Part shown: positions 13,401 to 24,410 of the stretch, one piece after another | How the letters are laid out: every line of letters starts with the position of its first letter | Numbering within the stretch: the stretch's first letter is position 1 | Assembly: GCA_020086605.1 (NCBI GenBank) | Contig: JACBWW010000003.1 | Location: forward strand, 7,142,899-7,206,898 | DNA length: 64,000 bases | From: Lanius collurio | Taxonomy: Eukaryota > Chordata > Aves > Passeriformes > Laniidae | Reading direction: 5' to 3' | Notes under the pieces: generated by a model | What the model was told of the DNA's origin: nothing | Databases searched by the model: none | The model's input: only the letters and a program-made list of their open reading frames with translations | Made by a program: the position numbers and the translations under genes

Positions 13401-16400
13401 GTCCCCAGTTAAAGTAGCCCATGTCTTCAGAGGTAAAAGAGGAGCCCTGTCCCCACTGTTTAACTGAGCCCCAGATGAGGCTGCAGTGTTCAAGAGCAGA
13501 AATGATTTTTTGCACAGGAGGCAGAGAAATTCTGTCTGCAACAGACACAGTGAAAGCAGCATGAGACAGCTCCCTCGGATTGTCAGTTCATGCTCACAAG
13601 TAGAGGAATTTTCCTGTAGTTTTTTTTCAGAGCCCATGCACAACAAATGTGAATTTAAACATCCCTCAAGTGAAGGCATCAGGATTTTCTTTACAAATCA
13701 AAACAGGCTGCAACTTTCTCTTTACAATTATTTTGTTCTTCCATCTGAGGTACAATTAGCTTTATTTTCCCAAAGGCTCATTGAAGCAATAGAGCATGAA
13801 CCTCATTCCAGCACCCTTAGTGCTGGGCCGGGAACTCTGCTGACTCAAACTATGAGAAAAAGGGAGGCTTTTGGTTTCAACACAAGAGTACACAGTAAAT
13901 ACACAGCTGAGTGAGGTGAACTTGAACTACGTCCACACACAGATATGAATATTATTTGATATGAACATTATTTACTACTGAAGAAGATGGAGATAGCAGC
14001 AGTAGGAACTATTAGCAATGGTTAATTAATTAATAAAATTAGTAAAGATACCTAAGTAATTGATCAGAGCTGAAATGGAGTGGAGAAAGAGCAACCTGTG
14101 GTCTTCCTCTATGCAGGGATGTCCTGGAAGTCTACAGCCTATGTTGTGTCAAAGTCAGACTAATATTCTTGTCTGGCTTTAAGTCTTACGGTGACAGGTT
14201 TCTTTAGCTTTTTAGAGTGTGTAAATCAGAAATTATACAAATGGCTGCTTGGATGCTCAGGTGTCTGGATCTGGATATAGATATTGAAGATACAAGGAAT
14301 GATGCATATCAACCAGGACCAAAAAATATCCCAAAAACTTTTCTAAGTTGAGGAGATCTTGTGGTTCTAGGCAATTAATTTGTCATTGCACTTGAGGTAT
14401 TTTAGAGTTTGTTTTTTCTGAGGCTGGGTTTTTTTTTTTTTGTTCAATGACTCCTTTTTGTCTCTTCCCGTTTCTCTTCACCAGCAAATTGTGTTCTCCA
14501 GTAAAACACCATTTGTGACAAGAGACCTCCTGGATAAGCTGTCCAGGCAGATCCTCGTGGTGGAGAATATTGCAGAGATCAGCACTGAGAACTTGGGAAA
14601 CATCACCTCTCTTACTGATGGTAAGAGCTTAGGGGGTTTCCTTCTGACAAGAGTTTGTTTGGCATGTGTGTCTGCTGAAATAATTGCTGCGCACAGCTCG
14701 CCAGTGATGCAGGAGATGCCACTGCAGTGAGGGCTGGCTCAGGGTCACCAGGAGGTGCAGCAGTCACCACAGGCAGGCAGGTGTCACCTACATCTGTCCT
14801 CAGCACTGGTATCCAGAAATATGCAGGTGAGAAAAGACTTCTTATCCAGCTTGATGTGCAGAAGACAGACAGATGTCTTTGGTGTGATGGGGTGGGGATG
14901 CTCCCACCTCTGAAGACCTAAACTCTTCTTCCACCTTTCTTTCCTGAGGAAAGGCGGGATTTGCATTACAGTATCAGAGGCATAATACAACTCATTGGAC
15001 ATTTTAATTTTCAGTCATCTCTATGGAGAACTACTTACTTGTTTTTCTTTTTGGATCTATTTTAATACTTGGAAGAGTTTGACAGACACATAGTTACTGT
15101 TATGTACACTGTGCAGGATAGGTAAATACTACATATTTACTACGTATTTACTATATCAGAAAATTGAGGCAAAAATTGAGTGACTTACTTGAAGCCACAG
15201 AGCAGTGCTAGGACAGGGACCAAACTTGGGCTGACCATTTGTGGTGTTCCCCTAGTATTTTGTGCTATCTAAAAGGAAGAGACATCAGAGCCACGAGCTG
15301 GATCAGGATCAAATTTTCTCACATTACAATGGGAAACAGAAAAAAATATGTTACAACATGTGGGGTGAACACATGGTCATGCTCTGTGAAGGTAATGGCT
15401 CAGGGAAACCCAGCAAACAGTAACTACCCATCAGTGGGATAGGGTGAGATTTCCTCCACTCTTACCATCTCTTCTCAAAATCAATGCTTCCAGCATGGCT
15501 TTGTTTTATTGTTCATTTTCTGTTCTCCAGCAATTCCAGAGTTCCACAAGAAGCTGTCACTGCTGGCTTTCTGGATGAAGTGTACTGGCCCTTCAGGAGT
15601 GTATCACACCTCTGCAGACAAGATGATGAAGCAGCTGGATATCAATTTTGCCACCACTGTGAATGAGGAGTGTCCAGGACTTGCAGAAACAGGTACAAAC
15701 TGCTGCAAAAAACGGTGTCAGCTGTCGAAATGGAGAACAGTTGTGTGCTGAGCTTTGTTTTCCAACCCCTTGGAGATCTGTTTGGCCACAGCTCCAAGAT
15801 CTCATTTGAAAACTAATGTTACAACTCTTGAAACAGTTCTGTCCCAAACAATCAAATCATACTTCATCATAGGAAAGAAAGGTTTAAAATCTAACCAGAA
15901 AGTAAGTCTATTGCCAAGTACAGGTTTGTAAATGATTCAGTGAACCAGGAATCCTCGCACTTAATTTTATGTGCCTATATAATGTCCCCACCCCATGACA
16001 GTGCACTGGGATGAAATTAATCCACATTCAAGTGAGTTTGTCTAGGAACAGGTTCTTAATTTGAGTGGGATGTACCACACCTGAAACTCCAGCTATACTG
16101 ACTAGCTTTCCCTTGGACAGATTGAGGATGGAGGCTGATCTGCCCAGGTGTGGGTGTCTGCATTGTAGATGCCTGTGCAGGGCAGTGTTCTCCTTTCTGC
16201 TCCATGCCATGGCTCTCACAGACACTGCTGCAGACTGGCTTTCTGCTTGCCACACGCTCGTGCAGGAACATAAAAAATAGCAAAGCCAAATCCCTCCTCT
16301 GTGCACGTCTCCTCTGCCTCAGTGGCAGTGTGAGGGTGTAACAGGCAGTGCATGTGGAGAGGTTTTACAATTCAAGATATTGTTTAGGTGGAAATGATGC

Positions 16401-19400
16401 TGTATGGATTGCACAGGAAGCTGCACTAGCAATCCATAAACTGGCAGAGGTTCATCCTTACAAAGATATTCTCTGGTGATGAGACCTAGACAGGGAGAAG
16501 GCCTGTCCAGCTTCTAACCTAACCACAGCTGAGTTTAGAAACATTGGGAAGTATCTGGCCTTGCAGATTCAGTTCTTTCTTTCTAGTTTTGAAGTGGACT
16601 GTGTGGTTTTGCCAGCAGCTTTTGCTCTCGGTAATCTGTCCTTCTGTCCATGGCTGCCTGCAGTCTTTAGGATCCTGGTGTCTCAGATCCTGGACCGGAC
16701 GGAGCCTGTCCTCTACTCCAGCATGTCCTCCGAGACCATCACTGTCTTTCAGTATTACAACTACTTTGCCAGCCACAGTGTCAATGACCTTGGAAGCTAT
16801 TTGCTACAGCTCGCAAAAGAAGGTAGGGTATATAAATTCTGCTGGCTGATTAGGGAGTACATCCTTGTCCTCCTGAGCTCAACACAAAGCAGTTGAGGCT
16901 GATTTTGCAAAAGGAGAGAAAAGAGACAAAGAAGTTGCCCTGGCTGCTAAGTGAATGCACCTGAACTGTTGTAGGTGTAAAGGGAAAGGAGCCAATGAAG
17001 ATAGACCTTCAGTCATTTCTATTTTCATATTCAAATAGGAAAAAACTCTGTTGAAAGCATTGTTTTTAGGAAATGGTGGATGGTGGTGGGCTGAGCCCAA
17101 GGTCTGGGAAGTTTTCTGTGCCCAGAGCTTGGATGATGTTTTGGTCTTTCACCATCTGTTACAGAGACACCTTTTGAAGTGCTGAGCAATTCTCAGGAAC
17201 CAAGGGATTACAGCACCTCAGGGTTTTGCAGGCTCTGCCACCAAGAGCTAAAGAGAAAGGCAGATGCTGCACAAAGTGTGCTGGACTGCAGTGCCTGGCA
17301 AGCCAAGTTTTCTTCTCTATTTGAGAGGGAGTTTGAGAAACCTCACCTAGTTTTCCTTTTTATTTGGACATACTGGGGAGCTTTTGCTCAAAAGCCTGGA
17401 AGCAAAATGGCATTTCAGCTCACCTCTGAAACATATTAGCCTTGTCTCTTGTTGGCAGACATCAGTCTATGCAGGAAGAGCTCTCACAAAGATGCTCTGG
17501 AAGTCAGTACACTGATAAGGATTTTTGGTTTCAATTGTTAGAGTGAGAATTTACATCTTCCAGCAGAAAGCAGAGATTTGACAGGTAGGCCTTTAGCTCT
17601 GGGTAGGAGTAAGTGCTGCACTTAGCCCATCTACTTATCTCCTCCCTTGAAGAGCGTCTGAGAAACTGGCCCAGCTTAAAGCCCAGACAATTCCCCATGC
17701 CCCAAGACACACTGCTATGCTGCAGTTGCTCAGATGGGGATTTTTTTTCATACCCTTTGTGTGTGTAGTATAAATCAAGGATTGCTAGTGAGGAAAAGAT
17801 CAATCTAAAATACTTAGAGGATGAAGTAAGTAACATAGTCCTTTTTCTTGCACTTCTAGCGTCTGTGGTTCAGGTGCTGCAGTCAGTGAAAGATGGAAAA
17901 CTGCAGCAAAATGTGTCCAAAATAAACTCCAATAACCTTCCACCACAGCAGGAAGTTTTGAGAGCTTTGGCTTTACTTCTCAATGAAAATAAAAATGAAG
18001 TCAGTGAGACTGTGGCATCACTTCTGACAGCAACTGCAGAAAACAGGCACTTCAGAGAGAAGGTAAGTGGCAGAAAATCACCTGTCACGTGAGAGACTTG
18101 TGTCATCATGACTTTTTTCTACCTGTATGTCTCAAATATCTGTGCATATAAAATAACTGCTCCAACCTTGATTTAAACTGATCCAGAGGGATATCCTGTC
18201 TATTTTTTCTGCACATGTGCAGGTCTGTTTCTGTCTTTATGCCAGTCTGCTTCTACTTGTCATTACGCTAAACAGGTACTAACCAAAACTGCAAATACTT
18301 ACTGAGTCCTGTGCTCTCCAGCTATCTTCCACACTTCAGCATTTCTGCTGCCCTGTCTCAGACTTGGCTTCAGTCCAAAGCTTCAAGGTAACAGTCCCCA
18401 GCATCACCAACACGAAAAGATGTAGGTCTCAGATTTTTATTTTTTTTTTCCAAAGGAATCTGCCATTTATGGGACTTCCCACCATTTCTGGAGCAGATGG
18501 ACTGCCCTGGGCAAACACAGCTCAGCTGTGAGAGCTAAGATTTGGATCTATCACTAATACCAAAAGCAACAAGCAGGGCCAGGTTAAACACAGAAATTAA
18601 ATAGAGGGAGAAGGAGGAGTAAGAAGAAATTAGGGGTTGGCTTCTACCCTTTCATGGCAGACCTTTCCCTACTATCCTTCTTGTTCTTTGTCGGGAAAGA
18701 GCACAAGAAAAGGCAGCTGGAAGAGGAAGAGTAGTAGAAGGAAGGCAAAGGGAGGAGAAAAAGGAGCTCATTCTATCAATTCCATCCCCTCCTTTGCTTG
18801 GTCTCCCACTTCATCTTCCATTTTTGCAGCCTCTTGGTATTTCATACCATTCTTCTCCATCCCCAGCTTCCTGGAGGCAGCATCTCAGGGAAAATATAAC
18901 CTTCTCCTGCAACAGGCATGTGTAGCTGATACATGATCCACTGCCTGCATGAAGGTCCACGGTGTGCCTTCTGTGAGGGTGTTATGCAGCCTTATGCTGC
19001 AGATGAGTTCACTGCACAGCTGAGTGCTGCTGAGATTTGCTGCTCAGTAGCAGCTACTTATTTCTAGGGCCAAGCAGTGAACTGTCTAACAGCTCCTGCT
19101 AACATTGTAATCATTATTAGGTCTCCCTGGAGTCTATACCAACTAGTTCATTATTACCCCTTCATTAAAGAGACCATCTCAAGGGCCAGCTCTTGAGATA
19201 TTTAGACTCCAAGGCACATTCAAAGCTCTTTGGTGAGATATAGTGAAAGGCCTTGAGAAATGCCAGATTTTGCATCTCACTTTATCATGAACTTTTCCTC
19301 ACCAAAGGCTGGCCTGAGACTATTAATCTATGACTTGTGTTCTGGCCTGGATTTGCTGTAGGGAATTATCCCCCTCATTACCTGTACCATCCCACATGTT

Positions 19401-22400
19401 CACTGTCAGGGAGGCACGCTGCAATTGCTCTCCTTTTGACAGGGTAGCAATACCTCCATGCTCCACCCTTCTGCTCCATGGAGGCACAGACATTTTCATT
19501 GCTGTTCTTCTCTATCTGTTTTCAGGCCTTGATTTATTACTGTGAAGCACTAACCCAGCCCAACCTCCAGCTGCAGAAAGCAGCTTGCTTGGCTCTAAGA
19601 TACCTCAAGGTAAGAGACAAGGAATACACTGTGGTGCTTGGCTTTGCTTTATAGAAGGGACATCTGATAGGTACAAACAACAAAATAGAAATTGCAGTAA
19701 CAGCAGCAGTAGTGTTTTTGTTTTGTGTTGGTATGCTCCATCATTTTTCAGATAAAGGGAATGGTTTAGAAGCTTCTAAACCACAAACACTTGGGCTCTG
19801 TGACCTTGGCAAAGTTTAATCTTTTGCATATCATCTTTTCCTCCCTCTCATATTCACTTCAGGAGACTTAGTTCCACTTTACAGAGAAAAAAAAAAATCC
19901 ATCTGTAAAATACTGACTGAGAAGGATAAAAAAATGCTTTCCCAGGATAAAATTAGCTCTAATGCATGTGAGTTGCAGTAGCAGAAAAGAGAGATCACAG
20001 CTTATTTTGTGACAAATAACTCGTACATCTGGGCACTACAGCTTCTGCTAGCAGCTGGTATCACCTTTGCCCTCTAGCCTATGACAGGATGGGAAAATGC
20101 ACTTTTGTTTTGAATGTCTAGAGCCATGAGAGACAGCAGCCACCCAAGCCTGGCTGGTACAGGACATGGGGCAAAAAATGTGTTCCGTGAGACAGATGCA
20201 CTTTGGTCTGACAATTTCTCCCTCTAATCTGTCCCCTGGAGGACAGCTCTAAACTGTAACTTCATCCCAGTCACAACTGATGCCACCCAATACATAATCC
20301 AGTATTGTTTAAATATGAAAAACTTTTCCCTTAAATGAGAAGCTAGCAGGCATCCCTGAGAGGCAATGGTGAGGGACATTACACCTCTGCTGCATGCAGA
20401 GTGCAGGGGGGTTTTGATTGCTCAGAAAAACTCAGACTAGGAACTAGTGGTGGGAACTGGAGCTAGACAAGTTTAACTTGAGCAGTGGGGCTCCAGTGAG
20501 TCTTAAATAGTGAGAATGGCAGTGGCTGGGGAAAAAAGCTGCTGAGGGGAAGTATCATCATTTGGGATCTTCCAAGAAAAAGCTGAAGCTGGAAGTTATT
20601 TCTTCAGAGATGGAAACTCTGCAACAGATAGGTGGCTGTGGATGGGGTAACCCAAGGACAGTTTAATCCACACTGGCTGCACAAGGTCCCACTGAATCTC
20701 TGAGGATGTTTTCAGATTGCAGCAAGTTCTATGTTGCTGTGGCCCCATCACTCACAAGCATTTGAACTGGAGTCACCAGTGTGCACCCAGTGCAGACTTA
20801 CCCCGAGTCACACACCAAAGGACCAGCTGAAGACAAGGTGGTGAGATTTAATGGCTCTGGTAGCAAAGCCCTCATTCAGAGCATGTAGACCAGACTTGGC
20901 TCCCTTGGATCGACAGGGCTCATACAAATACTGACTCTCTGGCTCAGTGCCTCTTCCAGGTGTCATACTGGGGCAGTACCTGCCCTTCCTTTCACTCATA
21001 TCTCTTGTAGTATTAAATAGCCAGCCAGAGACACTATGACAACTGCTCTCCCCAAAGACCTGACAGTTTCATGTCACAGAACAGGATTATTCCTTGCTTA
21101 CTTCCCAAGGTAGCAGAGGCAAGGCAGAAGTATGGAAATATTGATGAGCACAAGCTTGACATGCTTTATGGGAAGCCCATTCTCGAGGCCCCTGTCTCGT
21201 GTTCATTTCCCTGCTGTACCCTTACCTTGGCACTTTTATGGCCTTGGTCCAGAGCCCATCACCCATCCTACAGTCAGAAGTCACAGACATAACTGGTCTG
21301 CCAGATTTATGTATGTAGTGCATAAGGTAGGAAAATTACAAAGGGTCCACACCAGCAGCAGAAAATAGGCCTCCTCCAAATGCTTCCCCCCAGGGAAACA
21401 CCCCATTCCTTCTGTCTCCACCAAAGTCCTTCACTTGGAGTGGGAAGGGCGATGCAGAGGATGGTTATTATTTCCATGCAAGGTTGTGAAAAAAACCCAG
21501 AGTGTACTGTGTGGTGCTAATGCAGTTCTTTTTGCACTTCCCAGGCTACTGAGAGCATTAAAATGCTGGTCACGCTCTGCCAGTCTGACAATGAAGAGAT
21601 CAGAAAAGTGGCGTCCGAAACCCTGCTCTCCCTTGGTGAGTTGACTGGTTTAGAGCAGCATTTAATTTTATTTTTTAACAAAGCAGCATCTAAGACACCT
21701 GAGTAATAATGCAAATGTGAGACTCTAAATTGAAACAAAACTTTACATAGAGATTCAAACAGGTCAGAAAATACAAATTCTTAAAAATCATTCATTTTGA
21801 AAATGAGCCAGAAAGAGAAATTTTGTTTTGTGAGTCTGGAGGGTGAAGTAGAAAAGGAAACAGCAAAGGAGAAGTTGAGAAACAGAAATAATTTATAATT
21901 AATCTGTACAGTTTCAGGGCATCAGTACTTCAGTGGCACAGAAAAATTGTGATTTTCTGGACTTTTGGCTAGGCATGAATTTCTCCTCCATGGTGGGGAG
22001 GGGTGTGTCCTTGCGTGATTTTAGTTATGCAGACTCTTCAAATATGCTTTCTTTCATTCACCACTTCAGCAGGAATTCAGTCTGTTGTTGGACATGTTAT
22101 TGCTCAGGTTATAAAACAAGTAGCCCAGGGACACTTTTGAAAACTCTGCTCTGCCATTCTAGACAACATACAGAGACCATTTTTGGTTCCTAATGGCCAG
22201 TTCAACACACTAGGCTCAATGCTACCTTCATGAAAGTGCATATAGATGGTAGTAGCTAAGGAAAAAGGGGTTGAAAGACACAATTACATTTAGCAAACAT
22301 ACTGCTTCCTCTTTTTCAGCAGTATAGAAGTAAAGATGTGGATAGACTCACTTCTTTAAAGTGACAGGAAGTGGGAGGTGGATAAACTTTATATTGTCCA

Positions 22401-22874
22401 AGGCTGAAGTGGATAAACCTGGTTTACCTCAAGTACATCACAGCAGCAGCTGAGACCTTGACAAGCTTAGGTCAATAGGTCATTCAGTAAGACAAGTGTA
22501 CAGATACTGTCATCTAATCATACAAGCCACATCTGCTTCTGTTTGGCTTTAGATAACCAAGCAAGTAACATGAGAAAAAAAAAATTGTTTGAACATTCAG
22601 AGCATGTTTAACTTTTCCAAGTAATTTCTGAAATTGCTTCTAACAAGATATATTTTAAGAAGGGGTAGAAGTTACTGGCCAGTCAGTACTTTCTAACTGC
22701 AGAGAAGCCAGTATTTTAAATGTTCTAGGGCAACAACATAATACGTTTCTATGCTTTATCATTTTGCCTTCAGGTGAAGATGGGAGACTGGCATATGAAC
22801 AGCTGGACAAATTTCCCCGGGAATTTGTTAAAGTTGGAAGCCGCCGTGGAACTGAAGCTGCCACAACTTTTTAG
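1445..22874 (+). CDS. RIPOR2: RIPOR2 (Rho family-interacting cell polarization regulator 2), 3' 15 coding exons
   Basis: Partial gene, join of 1445-1488, 2767-2892, 4284-4432, 5479-5608, 6145-6291, 7613-8302, 10951-11135, 12885-13053, 14485-14620, 15531-15692, 16664-16822, 17860-18062, 19526-19609, 21545-21635 and 22774-22874. All junctions are GT-AG and phases agree, giving 857 complete codons plus TAG, which fits the C-terminal four fifths of the roughly 1,070-residue human protein. RIPOR2 (FAM65B) is a cytoplasmic and membrane-associated inhibitor of RhoA. In the literature it acts in T-cell and neutrophil polarity, myoblast differentiation and hair-cell stereocilia. Recognisable stretches are [14 protein letters not shown], a beta-rich globular segment (exons 2-4), the [12 protein letters not shown] serine/arginine motif (a 14-3-3-like site), a long Ser/acidic disordered region (exon 6), and a C-terminal helical repeat region of HEAT/armadillo character (exons 9-15). 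N-terminal exons are outside the window. Confidence 0.96.
2767..2892 (+). CDS. RIPOR2: RIPOR2 coding exon b
   Basis: 126 bases, 42 codons, phase 0 at both ends, so symmetric. It begins [18 protein letters not shown] and ends LIVGLISIK. The acceptor is ttcttttttag and the donor gtatgc. The open frame continues past the donor to 3,282, but that tail is intronic: the donor joins in frame to the conserved continuation in the next exon. Confidence 0.95.
4284..4432 (+). CDS. RIPOR2: RIPOR2 coding exon c
   Basis: 149 bases, starting [16 protein letters not shown] and ending NLEITW plus two bases of a Tyr codon. Acceptor gtctcttacag, donor gtaagt. It encodes part of the globular domain ([16 protein letters not shown]). 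The following intron opens with a short (TCAA)5 repeat. Confidence 0.95.
4451..4470. repeat. (TCAA)5 microsatellite
   Basis: Five exact copies of TCAA lie 18 bases inside the intron after RIPOR2 exon c. It is a simple tandem repeat with no sign of function. Confidence 0.9.
5479..5608 (+). CDS. RIPOR2: RIPOR2 coding exon d
   Basis: 130 bases: one base closes the Tyr codon, then [13 protein letters not shown] and [20 protein letters not shown], ending SFF. Acceptor tgtatccatag, donor gtaagc. The TPETPTF stretch is a likely proline-directed phosphorylation region (inference). Confidence 0.95.
6145..6291 (+). CDS. RIPOR2: RIPOR2 coding exon e (symmetric, weak acceptor)
   Basis: 147 bases, 49 codons, phase 0 at both ends. 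Reads [20 protein letters not shown] and then the conserved [12 protein letters not shown] motif, ending LELY. The acceptor is weak (tttaaatgttgaag, A at -3, interrupted pyrimidine tract); the donor gtgagt is strong. Conservation with human RWLHPS...LELY fixes the boundaries. Skipping would keep the frame and remove the Ser/Arg motif. Confidence 0.9.
6919..6940. repeat. (AT)11 microsatellite
   Basis: Eleven AT units in the intron between RIPOR2 exons e and f. Simple repeat, likely length-polymorphic. Confidence 0.95.
7613..8302 (+). CDS. RIPOR2: RIPOR2 coding exon f (large, disordered region)
   Basis: 690 bases, 230 codons, phase 0 at both ends; much the largest exon. It starts [11 protein letters not shown]. 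The middle is low-complexity Ser/Ala/Pro/Glu ([18 protein letters not shown] and similar) and has diverged strongly from human. The end is nearly invariant ([64 protein letters not shown]). Acceptor ctatcttttcag, donor gtgagt. Its GC content is visibly above the flanking introns. The following 2.65-kb intron (8303-10950) shows nothing I can assign. Confidence 0.95.
10951..11135 (+). CDS. RIPOR2: RIPOR2 coding exon g
   Basis: 185 bases beginning [19 protein letters not shown], then [20 protein letters not shown], and [13 protein letters not shown] plus two bases (AG) of a Ser codon. Acceptor ctgcctttgcag, donor gtaagt. Serine/arginine clusters followed by acidic runs suggest a phospho-regulated linker. 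The donor can splice either to the main exon at 12,885 or to a candidate alternative last exon at 11,496; both keep the frame open as Ser. Confidence 0.95.
11496..11715 (+). CDS. RIPOR2: Candidate alternative last exon of RIPOR2 (short isoform)
   Basis: After a long pyrimidine tract (tcccttttgtc-type, ending tctctctag at 11,495) comes sequence that, joined to exon g, reads in frame [12 protein letters not shown] and on to a TAA at 11,554-11,556, about 20 residues. An AATAAA follows at 11,694-11,699 and then a GT-rich stretch (tgtggtgttgtg), the usual order for a cleavage site. All parts of a terminal exon are seen; use is inferred. The product would lack the whole C-terminal helical domain (367 residues). 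End coordinate approximate. Confidence 0.45.
11661..11700. repeat. A-rich tract
   Basis: Two long A runs separated by GC, leading into AATAAA at 11,694. It could be simple sequence, or the tail of an old retroposed piece; it sits inside the candidate alternative RIPOR2 last exon. Confidence 0.6.
12885..13053 (+). CDS. RIPOR2: RIPOR2 coding exon h
   Basis: 169 bases: one base closes a Ser codon, then [39 protein letters not shown] and [17 protein letters not shown]. Acceptor ctcctccccag after a pyrimidine-rich run, donor gtacca. A (G)9-GT-rich patch lies just upstream (about 12,809-12,830). The following 1.43-kb intron holds a 16-bp tandem duplication at 13,942. Confidence 0.95.
13942..13973. 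repeat. 16-bp tandem duplication
   Basis: Two head-to-tail copies of GATATGAAYATTATTT, differing at one base, in the intron between RIPOR2 exons h and i. Small local duplication. Confidence 0.85.
14485..14620 (+). CDS. RIPOR2: RIPOR2 coding exon i
   Basis: 136 bases reading [20 protein letters not shown], then [19 protein letters not shown], ending LTD plus one base. Acceptor ctcttcaccag, donor gtaaga. Start of the C-terminal helical region. Confidence 0.95.
15531..15692 (+). CDS. RIPOR2: RIPOR2 coding exon j
   Basis: 162 bases: two bases complete an Ala codon, then [19 protein letters not shown] and [20 protein letters not shown], ending LAET plus one base. Acceptor ctgttctccag, donor gtacaa. 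The 0.97-kb intron that follows shows nothing assignable. Confidence 0.95.
16664..16822 (+). CDS. RIPOR2: RIPOR2 coding exon k
   Basis: 159 bases reading (V)[19 protein letters not shown], then [19 protein letters not shown] and [11 protein letters not shown] plus one base. Acceptor gctgcctgcag, donor gtaggg (weaker). Matches the human helical segment with conservative changes. Confidence 0.94.
17860..18062 (+). CDS. RIPOR2: RIPOR2 coding exon l
   Basis: 203 bases: Ala codon completed, then [40 protein letters not shown] and [17 protein letters not shown]. Acceptor cttgcacttctag, donor gtaagt. Amphipathic helices of the HEAT/armadillo-like repeat region. The 1.46-kb intron after it shows no further exon. 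Confidence 0.95.
19526..19609 (+). CDS. RIPOR2: RIPOR2 coding exon m
   Basis: 84 bases, 28 codons, symmetric phase 0: [20 protein letters not shown] then CLALRYLK. Acceptor tctgttttcag, donor gtaaga. Followed by a 1.9-kb intron with no recognised content. Confidence 0.95.
21545..21635 (+). CDS. RIPOR2: RIPOR2 coding exon n
   Basis: 91 bases: [20 protein letters not shown] and [10 protein letters not shown] plus one base of Gly. Acceptor tgcacttcccag, donor gtgagt. The [12 protein letters not shown] helix pair is typical of an armadillo-type repeat. A 1.14-kb intron follows. Confidence 0.95.
22774..22874 (+). CDS. RIPOR2: RIPOR2 last coding exon and stop
   Basis: Coding part of 101 bases: completes Gly, then [20 protein letters not shown], ending EAATTF and TAG at 22,872-22,874. 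Acceptor attttgccttcag. The human protein also ends in a short tail closing with AF/TF-type residues, so this is the genuine terminus. Confidence 0.95.
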
Positions 22875-23120
22875 ATGGAAAAGAACCTGGTAATATTTAA
22901 TAAGCATTAGAGTAGGGTGGAGCTGCACTTCAGTGTGGGGAGCAGAAGAAAGACTTTGAAGAATTCTATGAGAATGTTCCCAAATGTAGCAATTTACAGA
23001 CTTCTTAAAGAAAAGCAAAATCTAAAATCCAGCTTAAGGGTTCCTATTGGCTCCTCATTGCAGCTCATGATGGAACAGTTGGATGCTGAGGAACAACACT
23101 TTCTTGACTGGTTCTAAACA

Positions 23121-23126
23121 AATAAA
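23121..23126 (+). terminator. RIPOR2: Proximal poly(A) signal of RIPOR2
   Basis: AATAAA 247 bases after the RIPOR2 stop codon. Use here would give a short 3'UTR lacking the AU-rich and Pumilio sites downstream. Confidence 0.5.
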
Positions 23127-24106
23127 GAAATTTCAGTTATTCAGCCTCAACAGACTTCTGTGAGGTTTTCAGAATTTGGCATCTCCATGTATTTTCCTAT
23201 TATATTTACTTCCTTTAAGTTGTTGTGAAAGCTTGAGATGTGCGATACAGTATCTAACAAGGATGATCGCCTGAGCAGGACTGCAAAGAAGCTTTCCCTT
23301 GAACCCCAAGTGAAGTGTCTGCTGCCCTGCAGTGCCCCCAGCAACACTCCAGTGGCAGGAAGCACTGCTCAGCTTTCTCAGCTGAGTCTTAGTAATGAAA
23401 TACAGGGAAAGTTCTACAAGGTTTGCCTTGAGAAACAGCGTGATGTAAACCCTGGGAGGCATCACTTTGGTGACTCATTCTAAATGCCTCCACTGGTCTT
23501 TTATTCCCTCCTCTTGCCCTCCAGCAAGAAACCATCATTAATCCAGCGATTCATGAGGGGGATCAAACAATCATGTAGGTTTCTGAAAACTAAATGAAAA
23601 GGTAAAGTGCATTTATTTATTCTGAGAAGAAGGAGTGAATACAGCTAATTGCACGAGTCCCCAAAACCATTTTGTCCTGCAAGTTGCAGGCGGAATTAGA
23701 TTTCATACATTCTAATTAGTGGAACATAGTTTCTATAGAGTGATTTCAATACAAAGAACAGAACAAACTAAGTGGACCTCGGAGGCAGTAATAAACAGAG
23801 GGGGAAGTGAATGCACCTCCCCTCTATGCACTGCAAGGATGAAAGACAGCAAGTGCTTCAAACTCTTGATTATGAGCCTTAAGTTAACAGAGGTGAATAG
23901 AATTTAATAGAAGAGTGTTCCTGTACTGTGTTCATTATGCATGAAATGCTATTTAGATGTCAATTGAAGTATCCAAATTTGCATAGACGACATAGAAAAT
24001 ACTGCAAACAGTTCACATTAAAAGGAAACCTTGTGAGCCAAACACTTTGGCAGGCAGGGGTCATTTTGTTTTGTTTTTTTTTTTTTTACTGTGAATGTTA
24101 CAAGAA

Positions 24107-24124
24107 TGTACATATCTGTATATA
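24107..24124 (+). promoter_or_regulatory. RIPOR2: Tandem Pumilio response elements in RIPOR2 3'UTR
   Basis: TGTACATA (24,107-24,114) and TGTATATA (24,117-24,124) both fit UGUANAUA exactly and start 10 bases apart. Pumilio proteins bind this motif in 3'UTRs and usually lower mRNA stability or translation. The motif is seen; its use is inferred. Confidence 0.5.
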
Positions 24125-24382
24125 TAAATATATATATTCTTCCTTTAATTAAAGAAGTACATTTTGTACAGTGCAAAAATGCTTACTTGTTTACTGATGG
24201 ATATAAACTCCTTTTGCAGAAGGTGAAATAGCCATGTTATGGTTTTTATACTACACCTGTCCCATCAGTTGAATTCTTTCAAGGTGTCCTTTTGTATCTA
24301 CTACTTCCTTTTTTTTTTTAATTTTTTTCTTTTAGTTTTGTGGCATTTGTACTCACCATATTTCCTATCACATTTAAGTTAT

Positions 24383-24388
24383 AATAAA
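24383..24388 (+). terminator. RIPOR2: Distal poly(A) signal of RIPOR2
   Basis: AATAAA about 1.5 kb after the stop codon, preceded by T-rich sequence. This is the likeliest end of the long RIPOR2 mRNA. Confidence 0.55.
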
Positions 24389-24410
24389 GATTATTTTTTA
24401 ATTACTAAGC

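Larger units (their letters stand above)
22875..24410 (+). other. RIPOR2: RIPOR2 3' untranslated region
   Basis: Non-coding sequence after the RIPOR2 stop. It holds an early poly(A) signal (23,121), an ATTTATTTA AU-rich patch (23,611-23,619), two consensus Pumilio sites (24,107-24,124), a T-rich block near 24,070-24,087 and a second poly(A) signal (24,383). The end is inferred from the second signal. Confidence 0.65.

Noticed and set aside
15122..15151. Small inverted and direct repeats of GTAAATA/TATTTAC in a RIPOR2 intron
   Set aside because: Arms of seven bases in AT-rich sequence are expected by chance.
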